Shown here: one piece after another, positions 1 to 13,500 of the stretch
How the letters are laid out: every line of letters begins with the position of its first letter
Numbering within the stretch: the stretch's first letter is position 1
Assembly: GCA_013396755.1 (NCBI GenBank)
Contig: VWZF01004937.1
Location: 515,571 to 579,570, forward strand
DNA from: Sclerurus mexicanus
Lineage: Eukaryota > Chordata > Aves > Passeriformes > Furnariidae
Length of the DNA stretch: 64,000 bases
Direction: 5' to 3'
Notes under the pieces: generated by a model
What the model was told of the DNA's origin: nothing
Seen by the model: only the letters and a program-made list of their open reading frames with translations
The model's database searches: none
Made by a program: the position numbers and the translations under genes

Positions 1-995
1 GTGATTGAAAACTTTGATTACACAACTCTCGAGATCAAATGATTATTTGATCAAACACTCATTTATAAAATAATTTGCTGTGTTCTACAGAACATGAGGA
101 TGCTTATTTTGCTTCCATCTAATTGCCCAGCTAATTTTCCTTTAATTTATAGATGATGTGTCCAAAAGCTAACATTACTCTTATTACCCAACTGAGAATA
201 ACAAAGCTCACACTATTTGACTTTTTCAATACTTCTTACGTTTTCAGATGTTCTCATACAGTTTCACTGTTGCCTTCAATAACAATGAAACAGATTTGTT
301 TGTTACCCTATGGCTGAAAGCGACTATCACGAATACTTATTATTTCCATGGCTTGAAAGTTTGTGTGTGGAGAGTAATGCAAATCACAGAGAGTTATTTT
401 TGCATGTTTAGTTACTATTCCATGTTTAAAATGTGTAATTAAATTTTGGAGAAAGCAGAAGTTGTTGGTGATGAGTGAGTGGATGGGATTTGATCTCGTA
501 CAAAGTGGGCAGGAGATCTGAAAGGTTCTGCTCAAATATAGTTGCAGTGGAGTCAGCCAGCAGCATCCCCGTGGGAGTGAATCCCACAGTCAGTGTCCAG
601 GTTGTTCTCGGTTCTCTGCCTCACTGTGGCACCAGCTCCAAGCGTAACATCAGTGTAGGAGTTTACTCCATTCCCCCTCGGTTCTCCTGTGAAATTATAG
701 TTGGGTTTTTGTGCTAAACTCCAGTGCAACCATTTCCCTTTTGGTTTCCATTGTACACTTCTGATTTTACCTCCTGTAACGCTTTCAGAAGCTTGGTGCA
801 CACCAGCAATGCAATATAGGACATCTTTTTATTGAGTAACAGAGCAGCTGCTCTGCTCTAGAGCAAGCTCTGTTTGGGTACTGCTAAGCTTGGATAAAAT
901 TTCTGAAAAGCTCTGGGAAGATCTTTACCTGGAAATGTCCCCACATCTGTTCCCTCCTGTTTCAAGGTCTCTTGTTACCCATAGCACTGTAATTT
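1..995. other. Unique intergenic sequence
   Basis: AT-rich unique DNA. A short hairpin (arms GATCAAAT/ATTTGATC, spacer GATT) lies at 33-52. No exon, RNA gene or repeat is recognised. Confidence 0.5.
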
Positions 996-999
996 GGTT

Positions 1000-1076
1000 C
1001 TGCTTTGAGCAGGAGTTTGCACAGTGGATCTCCAAGGTCCCTCCTAACCCAACTGCAGTGATTCTTTCCATTGATC
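1000..1076 (+). mobile_element. CR1 LINE 3'-end fragment (degenerate)
   Basis: TTTGAGCAGGAGTTTGCACA, GGATCTCCAAGGTCCCTCCT and AACCCAACTGCAGTGATTC follow the CR1 3' order: TTGAGCAGG..., GATCTCCA-GGTCCC, CCAACC, GATTC. It is severely truncated and diverged, so it is an old copy. Confidence 0.65.
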
Positions 1077-1079
1077 TTC

Positions 1080-2559
1080 CACGACAAAAGCCATAGTACC
1101 TGTACACGGCTTAGCAAAACTTCCTGTCTCTATAATGACCTGGAAGAGCTCTGGTTCAACAGAAAGCCAAGTCCTCAGTTTAGATTCCTCATTTAGCTTT
1201 TTACTTCCCAAGGGCTGAAGATAAAATTGAAGCTGGGAATGCAAGACCTCACCACAGCAGAGAGTTGGCCCAACAGCATCCCCTCTGGTTATCTGTGGAA
1301 AAGCTGGAAACAGGACCCAGAGGGACCTTCATTCCCTCTTTACAGGAGTTCAGTTGCTGGACTGGCTTGATTTTACTTAGACTTCTGATCTTTTGGGAAA
1401 ACCGAGTCTGGGTAAACTCAGCTGTACACTCGGGTGTAGCATTATGTGTCACGCACATCTAATCAGATACATGGCTTTGTGTATTTTCTCCCTTGCAGCT
1501 GGTAAAAGTCAAAGGATAGTAAAAAGAAACTGAAAGCAGCAGCTGAGTGAACCCGAGGTGTTTGGAACGGGACAAAGTGGATGTGGGGAGAGATGTAAAA
1601 TGGGGGCAAATGTGATAATTTTCAGAGCTGTGCAGGAGAGGCAGAGAAACCCCTGGGGGGCAGGGGTAAAGTCATCATCACATTAAGTGAGTAGTCTGTT
1701 GTGATTGCTCTCTGATGTGAAATAGAGTGAAAAATGATGGGATTTTTTCCCTTTAATTTATTGGAAATGTGAACGACTCACTCTTTCTTTAACTTATTTT
1801 GTATCTGCTTTATCTGGAGTGTGTTCTGAATAAACAGGGCTTTCTGTTTTCCTGTTCCTGGAGATTTTGCTTCTTGCTTCACTTTTTCTTTTCTTTTTTT
1901 TCCTTTTTCTGAAAACAGAGATTTATGTAAAAAGTAGCCATAATGTTTCTGGTATCAGAAACATGTCAAATTCATTCCTTTCAAGCCAGGGATGTTGAAA
2001 TATTCACTCTTCAGAGTCACTCCAAAGGTTCTGCTCTTGAGAGCTGTGTCCAAGCTTTTCTTCCCAGCTCCCTCCTGGATATTCCCAGAAGAACAAGCCT
2101 TAAACCCAAGAACGCTTCCGAGCCCATCCTTCCCTTTGCTAAGCTTCTGTCCTCTTGCCCATCAAAGGATGTAGCTGTTTGAAAGCATCTGAGACGGCTT
2201 GGCTTGTGAAGAAGCTGCACATTGTGGTCAGCTGTGGGCCAGAGGAGGATGAGGAAGGTGGTGACTCACATGGCTTGGTGACCTCCGGGCCAGCCCTGAC
2301 TGTCCACTTAAATGTAATCTCAGAGCTGAACAAGCTGAACAGCTCTAGCAAGTCTGTGTCCAGTTCTGAGTTTTTGGGTAGAAATCAGATGACATGCAGC
2401 TTAAGGCTGAGTTTGTGCTTAATTAGGGGATTATCTCAAATCTGAAATGGAGCCGCTCTGCAGCGTGTGAACCAAAGCCAGATAAAGCCTCCCACAAACC
2501 CCTGCAAACTGGAAATCTATAGGGCTCAGCCTGTATTTCTTTGCTGTGGCTCGGTTTGA
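1080..2559. other. Intergenic sequence before the CpG island
   Basis: Unique DNA with a pyrimidine-rich tract around 1870-1911. Nothing else is recognised. Confidence 0.5.
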
Positions 2560-3490
2560 GGCGAAAGGCAGAGCTCAGCTGCCGCAGCCGGGCTCTTATT
2601 CTGGCCCACGTCTCCTTCTGCAGGCTGCTCTGATGTGTTTGTTGAGCAGATCGTCTGGACCCAGACTGGCCGGAGCTGGAATCGCTCCGCTCCCTCAGCA
2701 AACACCCGAGGTCTGAGAGGTGTCCGCCTGCGTGTAATGAAACGAGCTGACTGGCACTTTAGCGTTCCCCTGTGTAGGAGCGTCTTAGGACTAAGACACT
2801 TAATTATTATTAACATTCTAATTGGCCTGTGCGAGCGCGGGTGTGTGCGCGGCTCCGCTGCCGTCGGGAGACGAGACACATTCCATACTTTCCAAACTGG
2901 CTCCCTCTGAATCAAGCAGAGCCTCTATCTTCCAAAATTCATATCTCAACCGTCAGCCGCTTCCAGTAACAAAACCCTAAACAAATGTGACGCGGGGGAG
3001 GAAGAGAAAAAAAGTAACTATATTAAAGGAAACGCTAACGGGAAAAAGAACATCTCGGCAAAGCCCGCAGATAAGAATGGTAAGAATTGTTCTCTCCGAG
3101 CAGTGTCTGCAGCACAACTCGTGCTGGAGGCCGGAGCCCTTGCAGGATGCTGCACCAGCACACAGGGAGGATAGGAGCCCTCGGTGGAGACATGAGGTGT
3201 TAAATCAAGCCCATCTTCCCAGCGGCGCAGCGCTGTCAGCTGAGCGGGCGGCTCGGCTGGGGCTGCTCCCCGCTCGCCCTGCTCGCCAGCCGCTTGCCAC
3301 CACCTAGTGCCTTCCCCGGGAACTGCTCCGGCCCGCCGAGCGCCTGCAAAAAAGCCCATTTTCCCAAAAATGCGTCGTTTAACCCAAGCGGCGGTGGTGG
3401 CTGCGTGCGGTGGCGTTTGGCCGTGCGCTCTCACAGGGGTGTTTTCCGTGGGACTCGCTGAACGTGCTGCTGCTGCCACTGACAAAGGGC
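2560..3490. promoter_or_regulatory. CpG-rich island, possible distal promoter or regulatory element
   Basis: CpG dinucleotides are dense here compared with the surrounding DNA, with clusters such as GCGAGCGCGGG and GCGCGGCTCCGCTGCCGTCG (2830-2870), GGCGGCTCGG (3246-3255) and GCGTGCGGTGGCG (3403-3415). The island also holds an AT-rich homeodomain-like patch (TTAATTATTATTAACATTCT, 2800-2819). Open frames of 90-155 codons occur on both strands but match no family I know and are expected in GC-rich DNA. It may mark an unannotated start site. CUX1 would be the expected neighbour on this side, but no CUX1 exon is visible. Confidence 0.5.
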
Positions 3491-4394
3491 TTGGTGGGTG
3501 ACAAAGAGCGTGGTGGGATAAAGTCCCTTGGCAGAGGGGAGCAGCCTAAAAGCAAATGACCGGTTTCTAGCAGGGTGCTTGCCTTCGAGTGGGATGACAA
3601 TGACAATCGGTACATCGGCAGGATGTTTTTGATGCGTCCTTGCTTGTCCAACAGAACAAACGCTGTTCTTATAAACTCGCACTTTGGAAAAACATAAAAG
3701 AAACTGGCAATTCGAAGCAGCTTCCTGTGTTCGGACTGTCTCTGTGAAAGACCTAATCTGACCATTCAACTGCATTTAAAGCTCTCTCCTTCTGCTGAGT
3801 TATAACAAAAACAGAAGCAAGATCGTTTGACTTCCTTCTTCACCTAATTTAGCACTAATCCTGAAATCATCTCACCCTTTCATACTGTAGGAAGCATTTC
3901 TATTACTTTTACCCTCGTTAAGAACAGCATCACACACTCAGCTGCTTTTACACAAATCAGTGGGACTTAAACCACCCTCATAATGAAGTTTAGGGTGCCG
4001 GGATCTGACCTGAGGTTATCTCGCTAATGGAATTAGTGCTGCTTTGGCAGTGCCAGTTTTCTATCTGCATATTGCAAAAATTGGTCAAACTCAGCCTCTC
4101 AAAGGTGCCGAGCAGCAGCAGCTCCCACCAAAGCCAGTGACTTGGGTACATCCTGGATCAGTCCAGGCTCTGCTCATCATGTTTATTTGACAGGCAATAA
4201 CCTTTTTATTGAACCCAGCACATTACACTGATGATCCACTTGTCAGCAAATATGATTGTAATAATCACTTGGTATTTATTTAACAGCCAATTGCTGTCTT
4301 TTGGGAAAGAGTCAATTTACATAGTTCCAAATTAAAATTAATACATTTTGTAATGGTTATTTAATAAAGGCCAAGGTAGGGGACTTGCCTACTG
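3491..4394. other. Intergenic, with a CpG-retaining block
   Basis: The part from 3560 to 3740 keeps about ten CpGs in moderately AT-rich sequence, which may reflect constraint. The remainder to the MIR is AT-rich unique DNA. Confidence 0.4.
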
Positions 4395-4575
4395 GTGAGA
4401 GGTGAGGATGGGAGGCCAGGCATCTGTGTGCAGTACTTGCTTCTGCCACTGACTTGCTGGATGACCTTGGGCAAATCACTTCGCTGCCACATTCTTTTTA
4501 TTCCCTTGTAAAACTGGTATAATAGTACCCTGGTGCCACGAAGCTTAATTACTGTTTGTAAAGGATTTTAACCTC
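4395..4575 (+). mobile_element. MIR-type SINE relic
   Basis: The core TTCTGCCACTGACTTGCTGG then ATGACCTTGGGCAAATCACTT is an almost textbook MIR core, followed by the MIR tail pattern TTGTAAAACTGGTATAATAGTACC and TTTGTAAAGG. MIRs are shared by amniotes and long inactive, so this copy is ancient. Confidence 0.8.
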
Positions 4576-7500
4576 TCCAGCAAGGAAGTGCATGAATTAT
4601 CCTATAGCCAGCCTGCTGCCCCTGGATGGAGGAAACATATGCAGCTGTTTATGTGGAGGGACGTCTAGCAAGAAACAAGGCCAGTGAAATATCTTTCTTT
4701 TAAGATAAAAGAAAACCTTCTTCCTCCCATGCTCTGCACCAATGTCGGAGCTTCCTATTGCTTTTAAGTGCAAAGTCTAATTTTCTCTGAAGATATGTGT
4801 TCAGGAGCCTGGCCAACCCCCCTTGGTATCGATTTCATCGGCCAATTGATGAGGCATGTAGGAATTTTTTTCTCATCCCAGCTTGGGCTTTCCTCATGTG
4901 ATAGTATCAGAGACTCACTCCTTGTCCTGTTGCTTTCCTCTGCCTCTCCCACTCCTCCGTAGGAATATAAAACACTTCAGAACTGGGACTAGGTTTGTAA
5001 TAAGTTACTTTAATTGGATTTTTTTTGGTTATTGGTATGCACAGGTTATCTTTAAATGATTTACTGATGTACTGCCAAGCACTGCTCATTTAACCTCCCT
5101 CCTGCTCTCTTTGTATATATGGATTCCTCTAACGATACTGGCAAACAATCTTTTAGAGAGCGTGGCACACATTTGTGCAATGAAAATCCCAAATGGAAAG
5201 CAAGCAGACGCTGCCATTCCAGGGATGGCACGTCCCAGCCATCCAGGGTTTGGCACTCAGTCTCCAGTGGCCTTGGTTGGCACCCAGCACCTTGCAGGGT
5301 GCGGTGTTTACCCACCCCCCATCCCACAAAGGTAAAGAGGAGCCTTTTTTTCCTTTCAGCTTCTTTTTTCTCCTTTTTTTCTTTCATTTTTTTCCCCTCC
5401 CTGTGATCGTTGAGCCACTCCGACGTGAATTTATGTGTGTAATCATCTGTGTTGTAATTGGCAGCCTGGCATATGAGTCACTAACCAAATTAACTGAAGT
5501 TTCCTTTGGGGAAAAATGTAATCAGTTACTACACTCAGATACATTGCACCAAATTAACTCTTGCTGTTTGGAGGGGTTTGGGCTGAGCTGGCTGATGGTT
5601 TCCTTCCCCAAAACACAGCGAGGGGGCCACGAACAGAGAAGGGTCAGAAGCCCCAGGGATGGAGCTCTCAAGAGCTCCTGAAAGTCATTTGAAATAGTCT
5701 CTACCCTCAGAATTCAAAAATCACAAATATCTGCCCCGTATTACGAGATTGACTTTAAATTCAGTAAGATGGAAAAATACATGTTTTGCTTGTTTGGGAC
5801 ATTTGGTGCTTCACCACACGAGCTTATGTTTGCAACCCAAATTACCAGAGCTCTACTCTGAGTGGGAAAGCAAGTGGGATTTTCATAGAATCACATGATT
5901 CACGAACTGGAGCTTTAAGAAAAAATCCACTATTGCAGAACTAGGAATTAGCTGGTCAGAGTTAACAACACAGCACTTGATTGTTTTTTGTGTGCACTGA
6001 AATGTATTAGGTGCCCAAATCTAAGCAGCACTGTGGAAATAATTGATAATATTTTTGTGGTTTGCTGGCTGGATTAAAAAAAGACAGTGAAAACTTTAAG
6101 TAGAATAAAACATTTTATTTGACCTGAAATGAAACATTGTTTTAAATTTTCCCCTAAAATAATTAAAAAATCAGATGCTTTAATTTAAAATGTCTTCATC
6201 TTTCAAGTGTTTCTTCTCCAAGTCTGGTAAAGAGTTCCAGTCAAGCTTGATCTGCAAGTGTCAGAAAATAAAATATTCTACTAAACAGGTCACAGGGGCT
6301 GACCCAAGAGATCCAGTCTAGTGGGTGAGTGAGATGATGGAAGACTCAAAAAAGGGGTAATTGCTGCTTAACCCTCTCAGGGGCCCAGACATACAAACAT
6401 GTAGGCACCAGTCTCTTCAGTTTTAGCCCCTGGTGTCTGGTATTTTTGTCTTTTTACTGCCTGAGGAGCTGAAGAGTTGGTGGAAGGTAAAAGCATTATC
6501 CAGTATGAGGTGATGTGCAGGAATTCAGCAAGAAAGGTGCTCATGGTGACTGAGGGACCAAGGCCGTGTCCTGGGAAGTCCAAGCACAGCCTCCTGGAGC
6601 ATTTGGATTTTCTAGTGTCTTCTGTGCTGGACTGAACTCAGTCAGAGAAAAATGATGTGTGGAGCCCTGTGGAAGAGGTAGAAGGAAGGCTGTTTGACAA
6701 AGATAACCACGATGGGGAAAATCTGGACTGCAGGCACAACCCATCCTGCTCCAAGACTGTCCTGCAAACGCTGCAGGTGCAACCGGAAGATGAAAATATT
6801 TTGGCCCTTCTTGCTCCCACTGAAGTCAGTCAGCCTGTGCAGTGCAAGTTGAGTTATGACACCTCCTTTTATTTTAACTTTAAACTCTCTTCAAAAAGAC
6901 TCCATCTGAAAAGGTGTGGGATTTTTTCCCTTTTTTCCCTTTTTTTTTTCTTTCTCTCTTGGTGCCCCTGCAAAAATACAGCACAAGTGTCTCGGCACCA
7001 CTGTGATTCTTTACAGCTCTGACTTGTGACTACACTAGTATTTCCTTTCTCTTTCATCTTTACAATTTTTTCTTCATATATTTATTTTAATAACTAGAAC
7101 AATCAATTTCTGCACTTGGAAGAATGCAAAATTCAATTTATCTCAGAGAACACCTAAAACGAATTCACGCAGAAAGAGGGTGGTGGAAGATTTAGGTCCT
7201 GACTGGAAGCTTTTGACTGGAGTCATTTGTCATTTTGCTTCACGGACTGGAGCAATGAAGGTTTTACAGTGGGAGCCCCTTCAGTGACAGAGCTGTGTGT
7301 GACTTCCCACTGCTGGGAGAGGGTTGCTTTTTCCAGGCCTTCATGAGCAGCCTATCCCAATCCACATCTGCCTGGCACTGGTGGAGAGTGGGGTTGGATT
7401 GGACACGGTCCTGCTGTCGTCCTTTATCCTCCGTGTGAAATCAGCTCTGCTGTGCTGAGGATACAGACACTGTGCACTGTGAACTTCTGCAAGGTGGTCA

Positions 7501-10500
7501 CTGATGTATTAATTAATGCTGCAGGAATCAGGGAAAACAGCGTCCCGGAGGGGTGTTTGATGCTGGGTTCTCATGAAGCCACACCGGGCGTGCAATCTGA
7601 TCTTTGAGGGATCACAGGGCTGAATAATGCCCTGAAGGGATTTGGTTCCTCACTGCCTCCTGCTGAGCGGTGGCATTTGCAGCTGGGGGGATCAGTTTGC
7701 TGGGGCAAAGTGGTGGTACTGGGGCAAAGAACCCACTGCAGTGGAGCCTGGGCTTAGGGAGGGGGTGGAAACACAGGGCTGGGCATATCCTTGTGGTAGG
7801 TGTATCAGAAACCCTCTTTGGCAGGAGCCTTGGAAGGACCAGGGTTAACAGCGAGTTGGCTATTCCAGCCAAAGCAGATCTTCCCTGAAATGCCTTCCCA
7901 GTGGAAAATGGAGCGCAGAGAGCAGTGATGCTCTGACGGTGGGCATGTTTTTTGGCTGCTGAAGGAGCGGGGGGAGCTGGGTGTGTAGATTGCTGATCCC
8001 TCCAGTCAGTTTACACAAGTCTCTGCTTGTCAACACCCCCTTCCCCAAAGTTATTTATCTTCCTGTCTGTTGCTGAGAGCTCTTGGATCCAAACGAACTG
8101 AAGTAGTTCACACCTGCCATATAAACCAGTAATACTGTAATAAGTGGGTGGGCTCCTCCACTGCGGGCTCTGTGGTCAGGTGGGATGGGAATCTGTGCTC
8201 TTCCCTGGCAGGGAAGGGGAAAGCAGGGATGGGTCAGGCCTGGCTCTGCCGTGGCTGCTGGGTCATGGGAGCTCCAGAGCGACTGCAGAGACACCTTTTC
8301 TCACAAAGGGAGCTGTGATGGCAGGGGAGGCAGAACATCAGCCAGCTTTGCCTTGCAACACCCCACTAATGCACCTCCTTCCTCTAACAGTGCCCAGTGG
8401 CCTGGCCCCCGTCACATCACTGTGAAAGCAAACAGCACCCAGATCCCCTTCAACCCAGCACAGCAAAGGGAATGCTAGGAAACAGCAAGGGAACACTTGG
8501 GAACATGCTCTGAGACAGCCTCTGTCGTGCTGCAGCCTCCAGCCTGCTCTGAGGGCTCGTCAGGATGGGAGTGATGCCCCGGGGTGTGCAGGGCAGAGGG
8601 ATATTCCAGCTGATCTCACCCAAGGTGGCTGCAGTCGCCCCATTCCTCAGCCTCTCATTGTTGCTGCATTATTAGAGTTATGCCAGAGCTGCAGAAAGAT
8701 CTTTGAAATGTGCATTGTAATCGATGCAAGGCAAAATTTGCACTTGAAGTGGTATAAATAGTGCATAAATATCCTTCTTGCAGTCTGCACTGAGGTGAAT
8801 GTTGTCTCCAGAGCTTCCATTTTTATTGCCTCTTTTTTCTCCCTTCACAATACTGAATTGACTGACTTTATCTTGGCACTTCCTGTGTCTTGCCAAAAGA
8901 ACAAACTCAAAATAGCTTTCTGGGGTGCATTTTGGATGTTTTTTCTGTGCCACTGAGAGAAGGGAAGGTTGTTCCAAAGAATGCAATTTATTTTATCCAC
9001 TTTCATCCTGACTTTATACATGGGCCATTAGCTGCCAGCTGAGTGGTAAACACATAAATGGTGGAGGTAATGCCTACATTTCTGATCCACTTTCTCCCCT
9101 CCAAAAGCTTTTCCTTTCTCCCTGGCTGTGGTTATGAGCTAGCAAAACTCACTTAAACCTTTTCCACCAGCAGAATTAAGTTCCATTAATGTTATGAGTG
9201 CTTCAGGCAAAAGAGCATTAGTCTGTTACACCTCCTCTGAGATGCCTTGAACAGGTTGAATGACAAAGCAGCCATTTAAAAACCTGTCTGAAGATCATTT
9301 ACCAAGAAGGGGGAGTTTTGTAGCTAAGTTGTTTGGGAAGTCTCAATGCAGTTCCCAGATCTTCAGGAGTCTTTTAGTGTGAATCTGGAATATGCAATCT
9401 CTGGTTTTCCCGACCTTCTTCTTTTCTGTAGCAACTTTTTCCTCTGGAAAAGGCTATTGGTGAGCTCTTCTGGGGGCAGGGTAGTGGAAAATATAGTCCT
9501 TTATCTCCTTGAGCTCTGATTGTTTGGGCTGAAACAGGAGACAACACTGCTTCCTTCTTGTGCATGGTCTGCCTTTATTTAGAGTGAAAGACCTGATCTC
9601 AAACAGGAGCTTAAAGTGCAATATAAATACGAAATGTAAATGAATTTCAGTGTCTTTTAGTCCCTTGTCCATGTAATTTCAAGTTAACTGGTATTGGTGC
9701 AGTGGCTGCAACCTCACACTCCACCTTTGGAGTTGAGTTTCTCTGCAGGTCTCACAGAATTCCTGCACAGTTACGAGACCTGGAAGAACAGGCAGAGCCC
9801 ATTTTACTTAGTAATGGAGTAGGTTGTGAACAGGTCTGTTGTTGAAGCATTTATTGTTTTTCAACTTAAGTTATGGTTTCATATAAATAATATATGTAGC
9901 TAGTCAATGCTTGGGAAATGCATTCTTTTCCTCGTGAAATATTTATGGACGTCAGTGCCTACTAAGTACCCAGTCAATTTTGAGAATACAGCTCTGGTGA
10001 GAAGGCTTGGTTGCCTTTAAAGTCTTGGCCAGGGTGGGACGGACCTGTTAGCTGAGAGATATTGAAAATGTGATCTTTTATCTATTGATTTGCCCCTCTC
10101 CTCCCCCTCTTTATGTGGGGTCTGTCTGTGCCACCCAGGATTTGGAGGATGGATTTTATATGGGTGGAGTTTTTGTACAGCCAGAAAAGACAATGGAATC
10201 CCCTGCATCAGTAGGGGACTGGTATGGTGTGACCTGGTTAAGACGACAATTCATACTGCAGTTGAAATCTGTTGGGATTTTCACCTCTCAGTCATATTAT
10301 AAAACATACTGTAATATTTTCTGTAACACTTTATAACCCCCAAAATGCTGTCACTCTTCAGAGGTGGGGCCATTTTGCCCGGTGTAAAATTCCCATACGT
10401 GGCTTCTGCATTTCCCATCTCCTCAGAGTGGAAATGGGAATTAACCCAGACATGGCTTTACTGGTGGGATGGTCCAACGTGACTTTCATACTGGGGGTCA

Positions 10501-13500
10501 CCTGAGGCTCCCTGTGACCTCTCCAGCCTGGTTAGAGGTGCTCCCATGCAAGAACTGCTGTGATTTAAGACAAAGAAACTACACACTCAGCCTTTCCCTT
10601 ACACAATATTTCAGCCTCCCGATTCACTGCTGGAAATCAGATCCTTTTTGTCACAGGGCTCTGTCCTGCCCTTTGACTGGATGACAAGAATTTGTAATGG
10701 ATGAGACTTCAAAGAAGTGGACACCTGATTTTTCTTTTTTTTTCAAGAAATCAGCACCTCAGCTCCTGCACTTGAAACAGGCACTTGGGGTGTAGTGGTG
10801 GGTGAGAACTTTGAAGAATTGAGGTTTTACAGGAGCAGAAGCAGCTGAAAATCTGCCACGATAAAACTCCGTCCTGAAAAAAACACCCTGAACTCAAGAA
10901 TTTGCAAATCTGTTTGAACTGACTCAAGTCATCTACATAATTTAAATAATTTTGGGGTATTTTTTTGTCCAGCTCTGACTCCTGCAGGCTGGAGCAGCCC
11001 GTGCTGGCACCAGCGAGGAGCTGCTTTTGGAACACTCACTGCAGTTTCCTGCTCTGGTGGCCTTTTCTTTTTTCGCTTAATAAACAGCCCTCACGTATCT
11101 GTCTGAAACTCACACCATTAAAGCCTTAACTCAGCAATCTAAAATGATGTATTTTTTCCCCTTACCTACATGTCAAATCATAAACATCAGCCTTAGTAAT
11201 AAATATTTCTATTTTATATGTATCTTTTTATGCCTTTATCCCAGTTGTGTTTTCAAGGCTAAGGGCTTCAGTATGAGAGCCTTGCTGCATGTTTAACAAA
11301 CAAATAGTGAAAAATACGATATGCTGATGTGGAGATTATTATACATAAATCATTGAAAAATGCTCTTTTTTAGAGAAGAGAATCACAAAAGGAGTCATTG
11401 ACCTGAATAAAAGAAGCTCAGCTGTACTCCAGAGAATTTGCCATTTTCGATACATGTTAGTGCTGGCTAACAATTGTAATTTATTAATCCTCTTCTCTCT
11501 TCTTTTCCTCCCCACTCGCACATTTGATTTTTACTGTAAGCAAGAATTGCATTTATTTTCTGAGAGTGTAAATTGATCTTTTGGTCACTGATAACCACTA
11601 AAAGCTATTTGATAGTCAAAATAATCCCTCAAAAGACCCATAACCAAAGCAGGTAGAAAAGGCCTCCTCACTAGATCATTCAATTTTAATATTTCTAAGG
11701 GAAACAGCAGTATTTGCATCCTGAAACAGAGCCAAGGATACTCTGGCCTGATTTGCAGGTCATAACTCTGCTCGTGGTGTGTTTGGAAACAGAAGCTCCC
11801 TGCCTGGTGCAAATTGGTGCAGCCCTGCTGCCCAGATGGAACACAGGGAGCTCTGCTGAGAGACTCCAGGATGTGGAGCACTGATGGGGGTTTTGTCACA
11901 CCTCTGGAAAACAAGGATGTCTGTTTTGCTGTTTACATGGCAGCTGAACCCTTGGAAACGGTGCTTCTCGTGGAAAGAAACTAGAAACAGCTTAGAGAGC
12001 TCAGGTACACTAATAGATGTTATTTTTATTTAGATCTTGAGTATATTTGTTGCACAGAGTCTTGTTCAGGAACTATTGGGCCCTGCTCCCACCCCTGGCA
12101 TCCCAAAACTTCCATCTAAATTCAGGGTCTGCCACGCATGGATTCACATCCCTGCACACATGGATGTCTGTGTCCCCTGCACTAGCAGGTGCGATTGCCC
12201 TTCTCCTCATGTTCCTCTTTGCCAAATGAAGGTGCAGTAACTGAGAATTTTATACCCCCAGAACTAAATGCTGCAAAGGAAGAGACAAGGAATGAAACAG
12301 TCCAGGGCGAGGTAATCTCATAAATGCCCAGCTCTGATTTGTAACCACAGATGTCTGTCTGAAAGAGGAGTTCTCTCTCTCCCAGCACTTCTTCCAGTTA
12401 CCTGCAGAACTGCCTTGGAATGGGGCTGCAGTCCCAGCACCACGTTTGGTTTCATTTAACAAATGCTGACTTTTTTTATAAGAGCTGTTTTCTTCCTTTG
12501 GCAAGGTACTCAGAATTTGACTAAGGCGGTTTTTTGAGCATCTTCCCTGTGGTATGTTGTAAACTCACTGACAGAAACAATCGAGTAGTTGACTGATCTT
12601 TAGTGCTTGGCTCTCCCCTTCAGCTGCAGCCACTCTGGTTCTGAGGGTAGGCTGTGCTGTGCCTGCTGACTATTTCAGTTTTAAATCTTACTCAGGTTCA
12701 GAAGGTGCTGTGCAAAGCTAAGATCTTGTCTAGTCTGGAAATCCCTTTTCCCCTGTTATGTGGCAAAGATGGGGTGCTTCCTTCCTAGAACACTAATTTC
12801 CCCCCAACTGCTCCTCTTCAGTGCTTCTCAAAAATATTGGGGGGAAAAAAGTTATGAAATAAACCAGCATGCAAAGAGAAATAACTGAGAAATATGTGGT
12901 ATATTTGTGCCATACATTTTAGTAAAGTCTTAATGTGGACACAAGAGTATCTGTCTTTGTAGATAAATCTCTTTATCCTTACATTTATTGAATCAGCAAT
13001 GTCCCATCCATTATGTAACACGAGCAGCTGGTCAGCCTTTCATGTGACGTACAGTTTCCTTTCCTTCTCTTAGCAATGACAGAATAATGCTATTATTCTT
13101 CGGCACCTTTCAGCTGATGTTCCTTTAGACTGTCATCCTCAATTCTATGTAAATGCAGATCCTAATTTAGAAGAATTAGCTCTGAGTTAAGCGTTATTTT
13201 ATATTGGTAGGGTTGGGAAAGGGCTTCTTTCCAAAAGGAAACTGTTGGACTGGTTAAAGAAACTGTGGTCAGCCTCATCCCTCCCGTGTGCCTGAGCACT
13301 TTTGGAAAGAGGGGTGTAATTATTGGCCTCAGCCAAAAAGAGGGAGGTAAAAGTCTGTATTTCACAATCTCCACCACAGGTACCTCTCTGGGCCTCTGGG
13401 AGAACCTGCCACTACCTCCCTCAGTGTAGGAGATCACTTAAACCTTCAGCACATTTGCAGCTGATGCCTTCCCCCCTTTCTCCTGTCTTTCACTGCTCTC

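Noticed and set aside
3018..3485. 155-codon open frame on the minus strand in the CpG island
   Set aside because: GC-rich DNA produces long open frames on both strands; the peptide is Ala/Arg/Pro-rich and matches no family.
5193..5681. 162-codon open frame, + strand
   Set aside because: Runs through a T-rich tract (Phe/Leu/Ser-rich shadow) and matches nothing known.
5880..5920. Possible reverse CR1 end (TTCATAGAATCACATGATTC)
   Set aside because: Only the terminal words resemble CR1; the following sequence does not match, so support is too weak.
9745..9800. Possible reverse CR1 end near TCACAGAATTCCTGCACAG
   Set aside because: No GATCATCGAGTCC-type downstream box; similarity is limited to a few bases.
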